From Hermatobates lingyangjiaoensis (Eukaryota; Arthropoda; Insecta; Hemiptera; Hermatobatidae), in NCBI GenBank assembly GCA_026182355.1, contig JAPFBL010000103.1:1116001-1180000 (forward strand): a stretch of DNA of 64,000 nucleotides. Reading direction: 5' to 3'. The notes beneath the pieces are model-generated. The model worked only from the letters and a program-made list of their open reading frames with translations, had not been told where the DNA came from and did not search any database. A program made the translations under genes and the position numbers. How positions within the stretch are numbered: position 1 is the first letter of the stretch; the number at the start of each line of letters is the position of its first letter. Below are positions 21,831-34,417 of this stretch, piece by piece.

Positions 21831-22214
21831 ACACACACACACACACACACACAAATATATATATATATATATATATAGTTCAATATAAACAAAGAAACAT
21901 AGAGAAATCAGAAGAACACACTTACAGTCTCTAATTTTCGGTTTGAACCGTCTTCAGGAGAGATAAGAGAGGGAAACCAAGCGCACTGAATCAGAGACGG
22001 TTGGAGACCCCAACGGTCTCCAACCGTCTCTGATTCAGTGCGCTTGGTTTCCCTCTCTTATCTCTCCTGAAGACGGTTCAAACCGAAAATTAGAGACTGT
22101 AAGTGTGTTCTTCTGATTTCTCTATGTTTCTTTGTTTATATTGAACTATATTTGTCCGTTTTGGATCGTATTTCCAACGAAAAAAAGTATATATATATAT
22201 ATATATATATATAT
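21831..22214. repeat. Perfect 136-bp-arm palindrome between microsatellites
   Basis: Arms 21874-22009 and 22015-22150 are identical reverse complements by my reading, with a 5-base spacer (CCAAC). Each arm contains TCCTGAAGACGGTTCAAACC followed by GAAAATTAGAGAC, the same motif class as in Penelope-type tails. The left outer edge abuts (CA)n(TA)n (21831-21878) and a TA tract follows at 22188-22214. A diverged relative lies at about 36930-37125. No coding potential. Confidence 0.9.
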
Positions 22215-24965
22215 CATTAGGAGAATAGTCAAAGCTGAACTGACCATCATGTAATCAGTGAACAAGGGAGGAACTGCAGACTTATTGTTCAGATGTAGGA
22301 CAAGTAGTGAATAGTTTACTTTACAACCTTATATGTAGTCTTCCTATTCAATTATTCATGGCATTTCTTTACTTGCACTTTTAATTTCTAATGACATGAT
22401 CATTGCAATTCAAACGCTAATTTGAATTTCTGTTTGATTACAAATCGGTATAACTTAAATGGAAGGTTTATATTTTCTTGCTAAAACAGTTGTAAAATGT
22501 AAAATTGTAAAAACTGTTTTCACTGCATATTCAATTTGCTTTTAGACAAAACATCTTCGAAAAATATTTTTTAACTCCATGTGCTTTCTATTTTTGCATA
22601 CTATATTTATTTTCACTTTTCCTTATTCTTTTTAAATCTCAAAATAAATAAAACCAAAAAATTTAGTGTGGACTCCACTAAACATTACCATAAGTAAACA
22701 TATAATTTCAAACCAGTTAATTTTTGTTTTATTTTTCTTTAACTCTCGTTATGAATTAGATACATTCATCAGCTTCAACCATCTCTTAAGGAATAGTAGA
22801 AAATTGAACTTTTTATTCTAATCGGTCCAACATCATGTATAATAGTTTTGAATGGGATAAGGAAGTTTCATAAACTCCCCCTTTATGTATATATCTGGAA
22901 AAACACTTATATGCCATTTAATTGATCATTTGAATTAGTTATTACTAAGTCTTGTTCTAATAATGAACATAACTTATAATGACTTAAATAACTTCAAAAT
23001 AAATTGTTTTGTTTCACATTATTGTTACGGTCTCCTAAGGACGTGATATTATTAACAAAGTTTAAATTTTATAAATATAAAAGCCTATTAAAAAGCCTGT
23101 CATTTCTTTTATTGTAATTTATTTTCATATGAAGTCTGAAGGAAGAGAAAAGAAGAGAATGATTTAAAAAATATCAATCAATCTTTACCAAAATTTACCA
23201 AAAAGTGAAATTTCTGATTATACTACGATGAAAAATAATTTTCACATATGAAAGGAAATTTCTGTTCATAATAGAAGAATATAAACACAAATAATTTAGT
23301 GACAGAAATGGTTTGTATTTATTTGTAACATAAGTAGAATAGTTGTAAAAATATCAAATTAATTGTTGCCGCTTTTATATTCGGTGAACTTTTATTTTTG
23401 AACTGAAGTAATTCTTTTTTTAATTAAGAGTTAAACTTGGCTAGTTTACAGTGCATAAACTAAAAAGGAACATGGAAGACTAAGTTTTGACAAGGGACGT
23501 TGATTATTTCCGTTAATAGGGTTTTGATTATATCGGCCAAGTAAAGGAAGGTCCTTTGACTGTAGCAAAAGGGCCCTATATCAGCGCAGGTCACAAAGAT
23601 GACGGCTTTTCTCTAACCCTGTTTCAATTTATTTTATCTTTATTACTGTTATGATTGAATTTTCAAATATTCTCAGATTAATTATTAAACACTTCCTTCT
23701 TAAAAAGATGCCAAATTTGCTCTAGACATATAGTTTTGCTGAAATATTACCATTTCCCATGGGTTATTAGGTACGATATCTTCAAATGACCTCTTATGCA
23801 AATATATTTTAACTATAATTTATGACTTTTGTACTCAAAAAATTGAATTTTTATGACATTAGTATTGAAGAATATGAATAACCAAAATAATAATCTCCGC
23901 ATATAAATTTCTCTATCTGTACCTCTCTCTGTTTACTATGCAGTCCAACATATCCCATAATCAAGTTACTTATTACTCTGAATGAGAATCTACGAGTATA
24001 CTCTAATTCAGATTGGTGGGATTGATGGGAAGGTTTTAGGTTGGTCAAAGGGGTAATGCCACAATCATGGCGTGTTATCGTTTTCTCTTTTTCTGATATC
24101 TGTTTACTTTATAGGGTTTACCTAAGTTAGTAGATATTGTTTTATAAACATGATTACAAAGTAATTTTATTCAATTAACACACATTTTTTTGGCATCAAC
24201 TTGTATTCTAAACTAGTAAAAATGTTAATTTTATGAAGTTTAAACCATTAACCCCCCCCCCCTCCCACAACAACCTTCACCCGAAACTCCTTTCTATAGA
24301 AGGTGTATTTTAAATATTTCTTAAAATTATACTGATTTATTTTCAATTTTCTTGTAATTAATTATATTATTAATCCAATGGGTCGTTTATTAAACAAATA
24401 AAACAATTTGCTCATAGGGTAAAACAATATGACAGTTACAGTGAAAAAATAGGCAGTAGTTACGGCTCTTGAAACAAGTATTGTAAACTGTGAATGATGC
24501 TCATCAACTTGTCTCTAATTCAATAATAAAATGTATAAAAGAAGCTGAAATCCACATGCTATCTTTCTTTTGGGAACAATAATAAAAGTTACTTCACTTT
24601 TTCAGACTCTGAAGATTATGAATTCTCACCTCTAACCGACTCATTTATTTGGTCCGTTATATTTTTGACACATTGTATAACATTTATTTGGTATTAATAA
24701 GTGCAAAACCTTTGTAATAACTCTAACACAATCAAAACAGATAATACTGGGAAAGTCAGTTAGTGTAAAACTTGTGGTTCAATAGCAAGGTGATGTTACA
24801 TGATTGTGGTTTCATAGAAGAGGAAGAAACACCGACATTCTCCCTGTTGTATCTGTGCTCACCACGCCCCACAAACATGGAAGCATATTATCCTGGACAG
24901 CCCCCAATTTGAAAGAGAATGAATACCAATAAAACAAAAAATAATACCTAATTCAAACTATACGT
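22215..24965. other. Unassigned AT-rich DNA
   Basis: About 2.7 kb without a recognised gene or element. A poly(C) run lies at about 24252-24261 and a GC-richer patch at 23480-23610. Confidence 0.5.
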
Positions 24966-25187
24966 GGCCACCCTCAATGGATGTCAGTCGTGGATACCCG
25001 CCTCCGCGAGGTCCACCTTGGGCATGCTGTGGGGTTCCGGTAGTACCTTTATTGGTCCGCTGTGATCCCCTCCGCATGGCAAAAGGGCACTACGTCAAAA
25101 AACATCGATCTGCTCTGTTTTATTCCGTGGTATAGCCGAAAGGCATAGACACACGGTAATAAACCAAAACAGGCCACCCTCAATGGA
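24966..25187. mobile_element. SINE-like retroposon with 16-bp target duplications
   Basis: A 190-bp insert (24982-25171) is flanked by perfect 16-bp direct repeats GGCCACCCTCAATGGA (24966-24981 and 25172-25187). The insert is far richer in GC than the flanks and ends in an A-rich stretch (AATAAACCAAAACA). Near the end CCGTG and CACGG can pair around a GCC-GAAA-GGC mini-hairpin, which suggests a structured RNA origin. Long target duplications indicate LINE-mediated insertion. I could not match it to tRNA, 5S, 7SL or a spliceosomal snRNA from memory, and the pol III boxes are unconvincing. A degenerate relative lies at about 5690-5870. Confidence 0.7.
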
Positions 25188-26485
25188 CAAATTTGTATCC
25201 ACAGAACTCATACATGATTTCATAATATTCATTAAAAACATATATTCCAACTCTGAAAAATAATTGTAAACTGCATGTAATATAAATAAATGGAGTATGC
25301 AGTTGCAATTGCTGGCAACACACCCAGACATAAAATATGAATAGAAAATAAAAGATATCCATATATAGATACCATGGATTCAGAATTAACCATGGAAAAC
25401 TATTCAGTGGACACTATCTTGGTATAAAATGTTGGCTAATGCGATTACATTATGGAAAGCCGGGCAGTTTCTTCAAGAATCTCTAAAATTTGAATAGAAT
25501 AGTTTATGTTTTTTCGGAACATACATGTCCATTATAATTATAATTTCTTCCATGAAGAATTCAAATTTGAATTTATTATACTTTTTTTTTCTTTTGTTCA
25601 GTTTTGTAAGTTAGCAAACAGAATTAACTAATCTATTATTCAAACTTTGATTTCTTATACAATAGGTTGCCTCCTAAATCTAGATTTCAATCATTACTTT
25701 TTGTTAAGGATATGAAAAGTTAAACCAATTTTTTACGACTTGTAATCAAAGAAAAGGTTTGTGATATTTCTATAATATAATATAACCCCTCTCCAACCAA
25801 ATTAAGTTTCATTTCAAATATTTCTCATAATTAAATTGGATACTCAAAAAGGTTAAGAGCGTGATTTTTGAAACTGAACAAAAAGTTTTGTTCCTTTGTC
25901 ATATCACTAATTACAGATCCCTTTAAGGTGCAGCTCCTTTGCAAGCTCACTGAAACAAACATTGTCTTTTGTCCTTTCCACATTGGTTAACTTCAAATGG
26001 CCATCATTTTACTAGAAAACATGAAAGTAATTAGTCCAGATCATTTTTGGTCATTGATTTAAAACTTGTCTTTGCATTCTAAAACATTCAAAAGGTATTA
26101 AGTCAATTTTTCTTAAAAAATATATGGTAAAAGTGACAAAAAATATGGTTCGATAAAATTTAGTAGATCTACTATTTTGACGCAAACTTTCTACCCCTCA
26201 ATGGAGTAAATATTTAGAAATCTTATGTAAAATAACAAAAAAAACATAGGTATAGCAATGCACTTTTAGGTGTTACCTTTGTTAAATATTCTTTTCTTAT
26301 TGCAATGGTTACTGAATTACAACGACAAGTTCTTCACTGAATTTCCTGTATAATTTGTCATGCTTCTCTTATAGAAACATTTATTTTTGCATTTTTATAA
26401 ATATAAATTTTTGTTACATATATCATCAAGTAGTTGCACACACATAGCACTCATTACACACACACATATATTAGTGTATATTGGC
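25188..26485. other. Unassigned AT-rich DNA
   Basis: No gene or repeat family recognised. Short CA-rich words occur at about 26430-26470. Confidence 0.5.
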
Positions 26486-26489
26486 TACA

Positions 26490-27310
26490 GATTCTCCTTT
26501 AAACATATATTAATGTAGACGGCAGCTTCAGCATTCAAGACCTTTTTGCTGGTGTTTTCTAGTTTTCTAACTAGTTTTCTTTGGTAGGGAGTGATTTCAT
26601 GAAGGAGTTGTCCCAGAGACATCGAAGAAATAATTTCGTAGGTTACTCAATAATATATTTTTACTTACAAGCTTTCGATTGCACTGAAATCATCATCGGG
26701 TATATCGTATAACCTGATTAAGCGTAAACTAACACAACAAAAATGTTGAAAAAGTTAAACAAACATTAAAATTAAGGGGATAAATAGACATAGACAATCA
26801 TTGTGAAAAAAAAAGTCCACTGTGACAAGTGGAAGGCTACAACTTGTTATACATTGCCATTGCCTGGGGCGTCCTGTCAGTGTAGGCCTATTAAGTTTAT
26901 AAGAACTATCGAAGTTCTTACAACTTGGTATTATGCCTGTACTGTTGGCCTGAATGTTCATAGAAGGTTGGATGTCCTTGATGTAAAGGCTCGAGGATAT
27001 GAAGGCGGCTGGAATTATTTTCTATTCTTAAAGTTGTTATTCCTTTTTCTAACATTTCCCTCGTTAATGCTGTATTATGTGCTTGTCTCGTATGGTTTTT
27101 CGGGGTACCTCCTGTAAGATGGTAGGTAAGACGTCTTGATAGTCTGGTTATAGTCATCCCAATGTACTTTGTAGTACAGGCTTCACAGTTCCCGGTATTA
27201 CATGTATATTGGTACACCACGTAACTTTTTTGCAGCACTGAGACATCTCTGCGGGGGCGGTTTTTAAGGAGAAGGTTTTGAGGTCGTGAATGTGGAAGCT
27301 GCCGTCTACT
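26490..27310 (-). pseudogene. Penelope-like element: GIY-YIG followed by the next unit's 5' end
   Basis: Reading the minus strand from 27310: a leader with LKTFSLKTAP; then the nuclease (27238-26918) with YVVYQYTCNTGNCEACTTKY and IGMTITRLSRRL, i.e. GIY, CxxC-type zinc ligands and YIG; then about 200 bases; then CGATGATGATT...AATCGAAAGCTTG (26672-26699); then a frame with RKLENTSKKVLNAEAA and NICLKENL (about 26600-26490). The last piece belongs at the 5' end of a Penelope element. A 3' nuclease followed by a new 5' end is what tandem copies with a pseudo-LTR would leave. A frameshift precedes the nuclease and the reverse transcriptase is missing. Confidence 0.8.
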
Positions 27311-27479
27311 TTAATAATATATATATAAAATTTCATACAGTACACATTGTTTCATACCTGTAAACCTCTCCTCAATCGAAGAGAATTTAGTAATCCTACA
27401 GGAAAATGAGTTGACAACATTGTAAACCCTTCAATAAATACACTATTTTTCATTAGGGAATCAGAAAGAATACTATGAT

Positions 27480-28390
27480 ATTTCAACCTTAACAAGTTTA
27501 TTGTTTTTGTTTCAAATCCTCATACCCAACTGAAAAGACTTAAAACAACGATTCTTATTACTGTGCAGACATCTAGGGAAACACTCGAAATTGACGCTCC
27601 ATAACAAAGTACTGCTATACAAAACATTACTGAAACCGACCTGGACTTACGGACTTGAACTATGGAATTGTGCAAAACATTCCAATATTCATAGAATACA
27701 GTCGTTGTAATCTAGGATCCTCCACACTATCACAAATGCTCCTTATTACGTAGAAAACTACACCCTTCATAAAGGCCTAAGATTAGGTCTTGAAATTTCC
27801 ATTCAAAATTTTGCCTTTAATAGTTATAAGTCATTTCACAACAACATCCTTGCTTCCTCCTCACCTTCCAAAAATCCCACAAGACAACTCAAGAGAAGAT
27901 GGCTGAAGGATCTACTAATACTATAATAAACTATAAAACAAAGTGAAAAGTTGAACCAGTGGGTTTCATTCTTTACTCATATGCATCTAAGTTATTGTGT
28001 AATCTCTTACAACATATACTTTTTACAAAAAATATGCTTAGTTGTATATTTCTAGGTACTGTTTATTGTAAAATCTTGTTTTATATATGTATGTAAATTA
28101 GATTCACAAAAAGAACACACATAAAAGAAATCAAAGAAAACCACTACCATATTTCCATTGCCTTCAAGGAAATGTGAGTCACTCTATAGAAGAAATGTGA
28201 GGTTAATTCTATAGAATTTTTTTTTCTTTAAATACTATAAATAATGTAACCAGCTCTCCTAATTACCATCATACGAGTAATATTGTATATCCATATGTAA
28301 CTTATTTTCCATGCTATTTTTTTCATATTATTGTAATTAATTATGTATAGATGTAGGCCTGAAGATGTCGACAAATAGAGACAAAACGTT
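27480..28390 (+). pseudogene. Jockey-type LINE, end of reverse transcriptase and 3' region
   Basis: The frame 27567-27926 encodes the C-terminal part of a jockey-clade reverse transcriptase: KLTLHNKVLLYKTLLKPTWT, then YGLELWNCAKHSNIHRIQ, one in-frame TAA, then SRILHTITNAPYYVENYTLH and RQLKRRWLKDL. The K.LLYK..LKP.W.YG..LW pattern followed by IQ......L..I..APYYV is characteristic. Upstream (27480-27560) the frame is shifted. About 430 bases downstream comes CTGAAGATGTCGAC...GACAAAACG (28359-28386). The copy is 5'-truncated and inactive. Confidence 0.85.
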
Positions 28391-29962
28391 GACCTAAATA
28401 TTTTTTATTGAGAACTGTTTAACTCTGGATTAAAACTCGATAAAGAAAGATAGTGCATATATATAATTATTATATTTTTTTGGGATTTGTGATAGAAAAC
28501 GTTGCTTCAAAACATTCTTCATATATATTTAACTATTAGTTCCGGTTTAATGCTTGATTTAATTGTTTCTTATTACATTTTGTTAGTTAATAATTTATAT
28601 TAATTATCTTATTTATCAGTTATTAATAAATCTCAGACATCAAAAGTAACATAGCGGACAGTTATTTATCAATTACTGTAAAAAAGCATGAAGATAGATT
28701 TTTACCCCTAGTGGCAAGGTTATAAAAATAAATCAATTAATATAATTACTTTTTCATCATTAATGAAAATGGCTTACTCACAACAATCTTATTAAGTGTT
28801 GACCCTCTAGGTTTTTTGCGACATAATTGTTTAGTCACATAACAGATAGTGTAATAGATTTATTATCAAAATTGTAATAATTTAAATACTTTTACTGTTT
28901 ATGGCGCTATTATTATATTTTTTGAAAGGTTGAAACAATATATTTTTTTTATTTTTGTTTAATACTTACTATCTCTTAAGAATGAGCGGTGTTAAATTCT
29001 GAAGCCTCTTTATGAGTTATAGGCATGGTTCTTTTGCTTATTTCCATGATATATTGGATGAATTAGGTTTTGACTATTGAATAGGTCTTAAATTTAACCC
29101 CAACATCTACATTTCATATAGATTAATGGAGTAATGAATATTGAGATCTGGTAAGATCATAATTTCACCAGTGTTTATGACATTACTGGATGTCATTTCA
29201 ATTCCATCAACACAAAAATCAATAATCTAGTATCTCAGTGGTATTGAACAAATTAATTCGTCAATCAGCGTTTGTGCTATGAACTTTAAGTCACTATAAC
29301 AGGAGTTAAGAAATATTTTAACGATATTATTTAATTAGTACTGTTTAGTTTGATGAGTTTTGTATTGCAAGAGATAGAGAACAAGTCTTTAGTTCCTCAG
29401 CAAACTGAGATAAGGAGTAACAAGTTTTAGTCCATGTGATCACCTTTAGCCTACAACCCAAACAATCTCATAATCTCTAAATTTATCGTTAGTTACTAAC
29501 ATACGTTATCTGCATAAACAAAGTATTACAAATTTATGTTTTTATGTCTAGAATATTGATTGTTTATACAGGTAAGATATATTTGCAAATAAAAGCAATT
29601 TTATAGTTTATGCTGACTGATTAAGTATAATACATGTGGTTTTAGCATGATTGGCTGAAATGTATTTCTAGTTATATATTACTGTCATTAGCAACTAAAT
29701 TTTAGCTCTTCAACTCATGTAACTTCAACAAATTTATTTAATAATTTATCCTAAATAACATTTTAACCAATAAAATTTATTTTTTTTTCTTTAAGACCAT
29801 TGTTTTAAGTATTTTTTGAAATAGTATATACATTTACACTGAACATTGTTCTGGGTAACGGTTGATTATTAATAACTAGGCGGTATTTCTAACAGATGGA
29901 AGGTGGAAACGAACTTCTCATCTCCACTGAGAGTTGAGAAAAACGCTCTTCGGGTTGTATTA
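28391..29962. other. Unassigned AT-rich DNA
   Basis: About 1.6 kb with no recognised gene or element. Confidence 0.5.
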
Positions 29963-31622
29963 TTTTACTATAAGTAAAGTATAGTGATCGTGAAAAAATT
30001 CGATCTCGAGATTTTGACGGAATTATATGTTTTGAGGTCCCAGAAGTCGTTTTATAACGTTTTTACGATGATGTCTGTGTGTGTGTGGGTGGGTGGGTGG
30101 GTGGGTGGGTGGGTGCGTGTGTTAGCATTGCTTGTTACCACGCTACGGTCCAGAATCTTTGATGGATTAAGTTAATATTTTACACAAAAATGGGCCTCAT
30201 AAAGACGAAGATCCCTATTGTGTGCGAAGAATTATGCATGATGGGAAAGTCACTTTTTTTGCCAAAAACCGTTTTTTTTTTAAACATTTATTTCTCCTAA
30301 ACTAATAACCCTAGAGTTTTGAAATTTTGACATTATCTTTAAAGTTTTAAATGCAACAAACGAAAAATATATTCAGAATTTTAAAACAACAGAAAATAAT
30401 TTTTTTTCAATAAAATGTACACATTTTGACTTATAATTCAATCTCAAACCTTGTGAGAGCGATACAAGCCATACTGTTTGACGGACAAGAATGAAACTAT
30501 GCCTAAAAATAGAACATTATGTGGAGAATGAGTTGAAATATTTTTTTCTAAAATTACATTCGTTAAAGGGGCGTTACAGTACGATTTGTGTTTTCAGAAA
30601 ATGTTTTTTTGACGCTAAACGGCTCGTTAAAAAATAATGAAAATTTGACCAAAAATGGAACAAACAAAAAGCAATTCATAAAAAAAAAATCATGAAGTTT
30701 CAATTACGGGAAAGAGCAATAAGGATATAAAAACTCTTTGTTTACCCTAGACTAAGAGATCACCTGCTATACTTGTCGAATTTTTTGTATTTTTTTACAT
30801 TGTTTACATTGACTTAGAAATTTTTTGAGCGAATCCACTGAGATAAAATTGATTTTATAAAGGAACAGTTTAAATTGTTTATTGAATTATATGAGATGTA
30901 AGAGGAATAACATTGTGCAGGAAAATGATACTACTCATTAAAAAAATTCGTATATATGTTATTTGACAAAGGGGAAGGAAAATGATCTTATTAAATACTA
31001 AGAAGCTTATTATTATTATTATTATTTTAAAGATTAAAATTCCCAGTATGATAATTCTATATAAGACCAAAAATGTAAATGATAATTCATAATCTGAATC
31101 TTTCGTTTAGAGATTAATAAATGTAATTATCGTACATCTTTAATTAACAAATCACCTTAAAACAACATTTTCTTCGCAGTTAAAGATGTTTTTCAGAGAA
31201 AAAAAGGGTATTTTCCTGTTTTAAATTTAAAAATTTTACTTTAATATTCAATGTAGAAGGATGTCAAGTAAACGATGTAAGAAATCTACTGGCTGTTTGA
31301 ACGAAAGCCATTCGTAGGAGAATAAATCGTTTCAAGAAATGTTCACTTTGGTTTTTCAAAAATGTTATTACTGCTGTAGTTATACTAATGCAATTATTTG
31401 CAAATAATAAATTATTTGTAATGTACAAAAATAAGCTTATAAATTGATATGTCCTTCAATCACTATCTGTACTACCTCAGGAATGATAGGCTAATAATTA
31501 TATCCCATTTAGATGTTTACGTTATGCTTAAATGAGACGTTATGTTTTATATACTCAAGAAATTTGACATTAAGTTACTTATAGTAAAGTAGAGTGTAGG
31601 CCACTCCAGATTTTTTTTTTTT
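29963..31622 (+). mobile_element. Unclassified interspersed repeat, near-full copy
   Basis: A 1.66-kb copy of a family with several copies here. It starts with TTTACTATAAGTAA (29964-29977) followed by AGTATAGTGATCG. Near its other end it has the inverted word TTACTTATAGTAAA (31575-31588), then GTAGGCCACTCCAGA and a T-run (31611-31622). A TG/GGGT-rich microsatellite (about 30075-30116) lies at a fixed internal position. No long frame is present. Two inverted 14-base words near the ends fit a non-autonomous DNA transposon, but the T-run at one end would also suit a retroposon read from the other strand. Superfamily not assigned. Confidence 0.7.
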
Positions 31623-33334
31623 GCTTTAGTAGAAAAAAAGTATATGTTACATAAATTCAGTATTTGATAGTTATTACCTATAACATGGACGAAAACACTA
31701 CAAGTATATAAAGGTCTGCACTGTAAACAAAAGTGTTGATTTGAAATTATCTTAAAAATTGTTGAAGACGTATTTGTCAGACTGACTTTTTCTGTATTGA
31801 ACTTTTGCCAAACTATTTATGTATATATATTTTATTTGTGGTATCGTTTTCTTTATTGACACCTTGTTCAATTTTCCAGTCGCAGATTTAAAATCAGCTC
31901 TTTTCTTTGCAGATTTTTTTTTTATTATTTCAAGATCCAGAAAAAAGTACGAAGATCGTTGCTTATCAAGGTTTATTTTATTTAATTTTTGAACTTGTTT
32001 GCTCACAAAGAGGTAGATTCATTGGTCAGACTGAACATCTAGGGGTTGTATGTGTCTTTGCTTGAACACTGTTATCTTTGCTTTCTAAGAACTTTCGTGA
32101 CAATGTTTGCTGGGTTTACATGTTACTTTAGTTTAACTCTGGGAAAGTTTGAAGCAGGTAAATTAATTGGAGAATACTATTTTATGTTTCGGTAAAAATA
32201 TAATATTTCTTTACCTTTACTTGGTGTTTGTTGACATTTTGTGCAGCTTAGCTGACCATCCATTAATTTTTTCTTCTTTTCAAAAACCCACATTTTTCTA
32301 TTGCCTTTTTTTTTCTTTCAAAGCTCAAAGTACCCATGTACTTTATAAATTATATATGAAGTCCTTTCACAAAATGAATGCTATTGGAAAATATTTCTGA
32401 ATTACAGTAATTTGCCGACGAAACGAGTTATTATAAAAGGGTTTAGTTTTAGAGTAGACACTATTTGAGGTATCATTGTGTCTTATGAAATCATTGGCGT
32501 TTGGCTAACCCTAGCTTTGCATAAATGAGAAATTTAGAAAGTAATTAACTCTTTTATTGATTTTGTACAAAAGTTCAGATTGTTAAATCTACTTTATATT
32601 AAATATAACATAGATAAAATTAACTACATATATATCAATATTAAGAGAAACATTTTAAAACAAACGAACCGCAGGCCTCTTACTCAACCTCCGCTTTTAC
32701 CCCCTTTAATCTCAAAGGGTTTCAATTATACATATACTGTTAAAATTATCTCTCCTACTTCTCAGTAAAATCATTAAATTCTCCTCTTATAAATGAAAAC
32801 ATTTCTCATGTTCAGTACTCATTTGTTTTCTTTCCAAAAATTTATAGTTCCCTACAATAATATTTACACAAATTTAAATCCATATATTGATGAATACTTA
32901 ATTTCATTTATAACAGCTCCTTGACATTTTTCATTTAATAACTGTACGATTAAATGAATTATCGGTACTGATGCAACCAAATATCAATTGTTAACTGTTT
33001 TTGTATCGTCGTATACAAATAAATGAAAAAACACTTTTACAAATACACAAATTTTATCAGCATAAAATTATTATTTATTTGTCGGACATCAAATATCCAA
33101 ATTATAATGTCCGACTTTTTGTTACTCTTTTTGTATATCTCATAATTTCCTTATGTTCTCTGATTATTATTATTCTCTGATAATTATTTCGTTGTTCAAG
33201 CTTTAAATTTCTTTATTAAAATGTTAAACAAATCAAATCACAGAGAAGAACACATATAAAAACAAAAAATAGTTCACTTACGTATAGGCATATTGTTAAT
33301 ACGACTGAAGTAATATAAATTGCATTATTCTGAT
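31623..33334. other. Unassigned AT-rich DNA
   Basis: No gene recognised. Frames at 31752-32006 (minus) and 32167-32400 (plus) are AT-driven and have no family resemblance. Confidence 0.5.
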
Positions 33335-33538
33335 GTAAAATGGATAAACAAACAAAAGTCTCCACACAAATGAAGTTTTATTCAATGCGTTTCGAACACA
33401 TTGTGTTCATCATCAGGAAGACACCAAGGATGTGGTGCTGACGGGTTGGTGACTTCCTGATGATGAACACAAAGTGTTCGAAACGAGTTGAATAAAACAT
33501 CATTTGTGTGGAGACTTTTGTTTGTTTATCCATTTTAC
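33335..33538. repeat. Foldback element with hammerhead-like motif in each arm
   Basis: Arms of 86 bases (33335-33420 and 33453-33538) are inverted copies with about five mismatches, around a 32-base spacer. Each arm holds CTGATGA-T-GAACAC, a 3-base loop, GTGTTC-GAAAC. The outer edges read GTAAAATGGATAAACAAAC. No coding capacity. The motif links it to the tail units of other retroelements here. Confidence 0.85.
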
Positions 33539-34243
33539 CTCAAAATGAGTAAATACCACACAATTACGGATTGCACAACTAATGATTTAAATTGCATTAA
33601 CAATTAAACCTTTTACCTCAAAATAACTTCTCCTAAAGGTGGTTAACCAGTATACGAGTGAACATGGCTCACTCCTTTGAAGTAACAATGGCTTAACTAT
33701 TTCATAACAACAATTTCGAAATATATTAATGTGAACTTTTATCAATTATATTTTCTGTTCATCAAAATTTATATATGATTTTATGTATAGAAATTTATGT
33801 GTTTTTTAATATAATTAAATTTCGTGTGTTGGATGTTAGAGCTGAGCAAATAGTGTAAGTAATTGCAGTACGAGTTACAGGGGAGGCTTTAAACTATCTG
33901 GAGGGGGCTGAAGAATCAATTAAGTGGATTCGTTGAGCAATCTTATTGCCAATTGGGGTTAGTTATTTCAGGTGACTGACTAAAATAGTCATCTATTTAA
34001 TAATCTTTTCAATTAGGCACCTTATCTAACACTTTAATTAACATTGCTCTTCACCGGCAAAATCTTTAACCTTCCATATTTGTCGCAATAAATTAATTGA
34101 TTGCAAGAATTTACTTTGATTTTTAAATTCTTCTATATTTGAGTATTTTATTTATGTATTATTATTAGAATTAGCCATGTGAAGTGTCTGAATTTTTTTT
34201 ACAATTTTGAATACCTTTTAACATCTTATTAACTAATGTAATG

Positions 34244-34417
34244 TATTAGAATTAGAAAAAAACCGTCATACTTCGTAAGTTGATATCGGAGATGTTGGAG
34301 CACTTTCGGATCTTGTCCATCTTCGTTCGCAACTAATTCGAAGCGCTTCGTCCGAAAGCGCTCCAACATCTCCGATATCAACTTACGAGGTATGACGGTT
34401 TTTTCTAATTCTAATAT
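34244..34417. repeat. Foldback element, 67-bp arms
   Basis: Arms 34244-34310 and 34351-34417 are near-perfect inverted copies around a 40-base spacer that is richer in GC than its surroundings. The arms begin TATTAGAATTAGAAAAAA and do not carry the CTGAnGA motif. A 72-residue minus-strand frame crosses it only because the hairpin is open by chance. Confidence 0.85.

Noticed and set aside
29963..31622. 2-kb family as an LTR retrotransposon
   Set aside because: No direct terminal repeats, no primer-binding site and no gag-pol frame. The terminal words are inverted.
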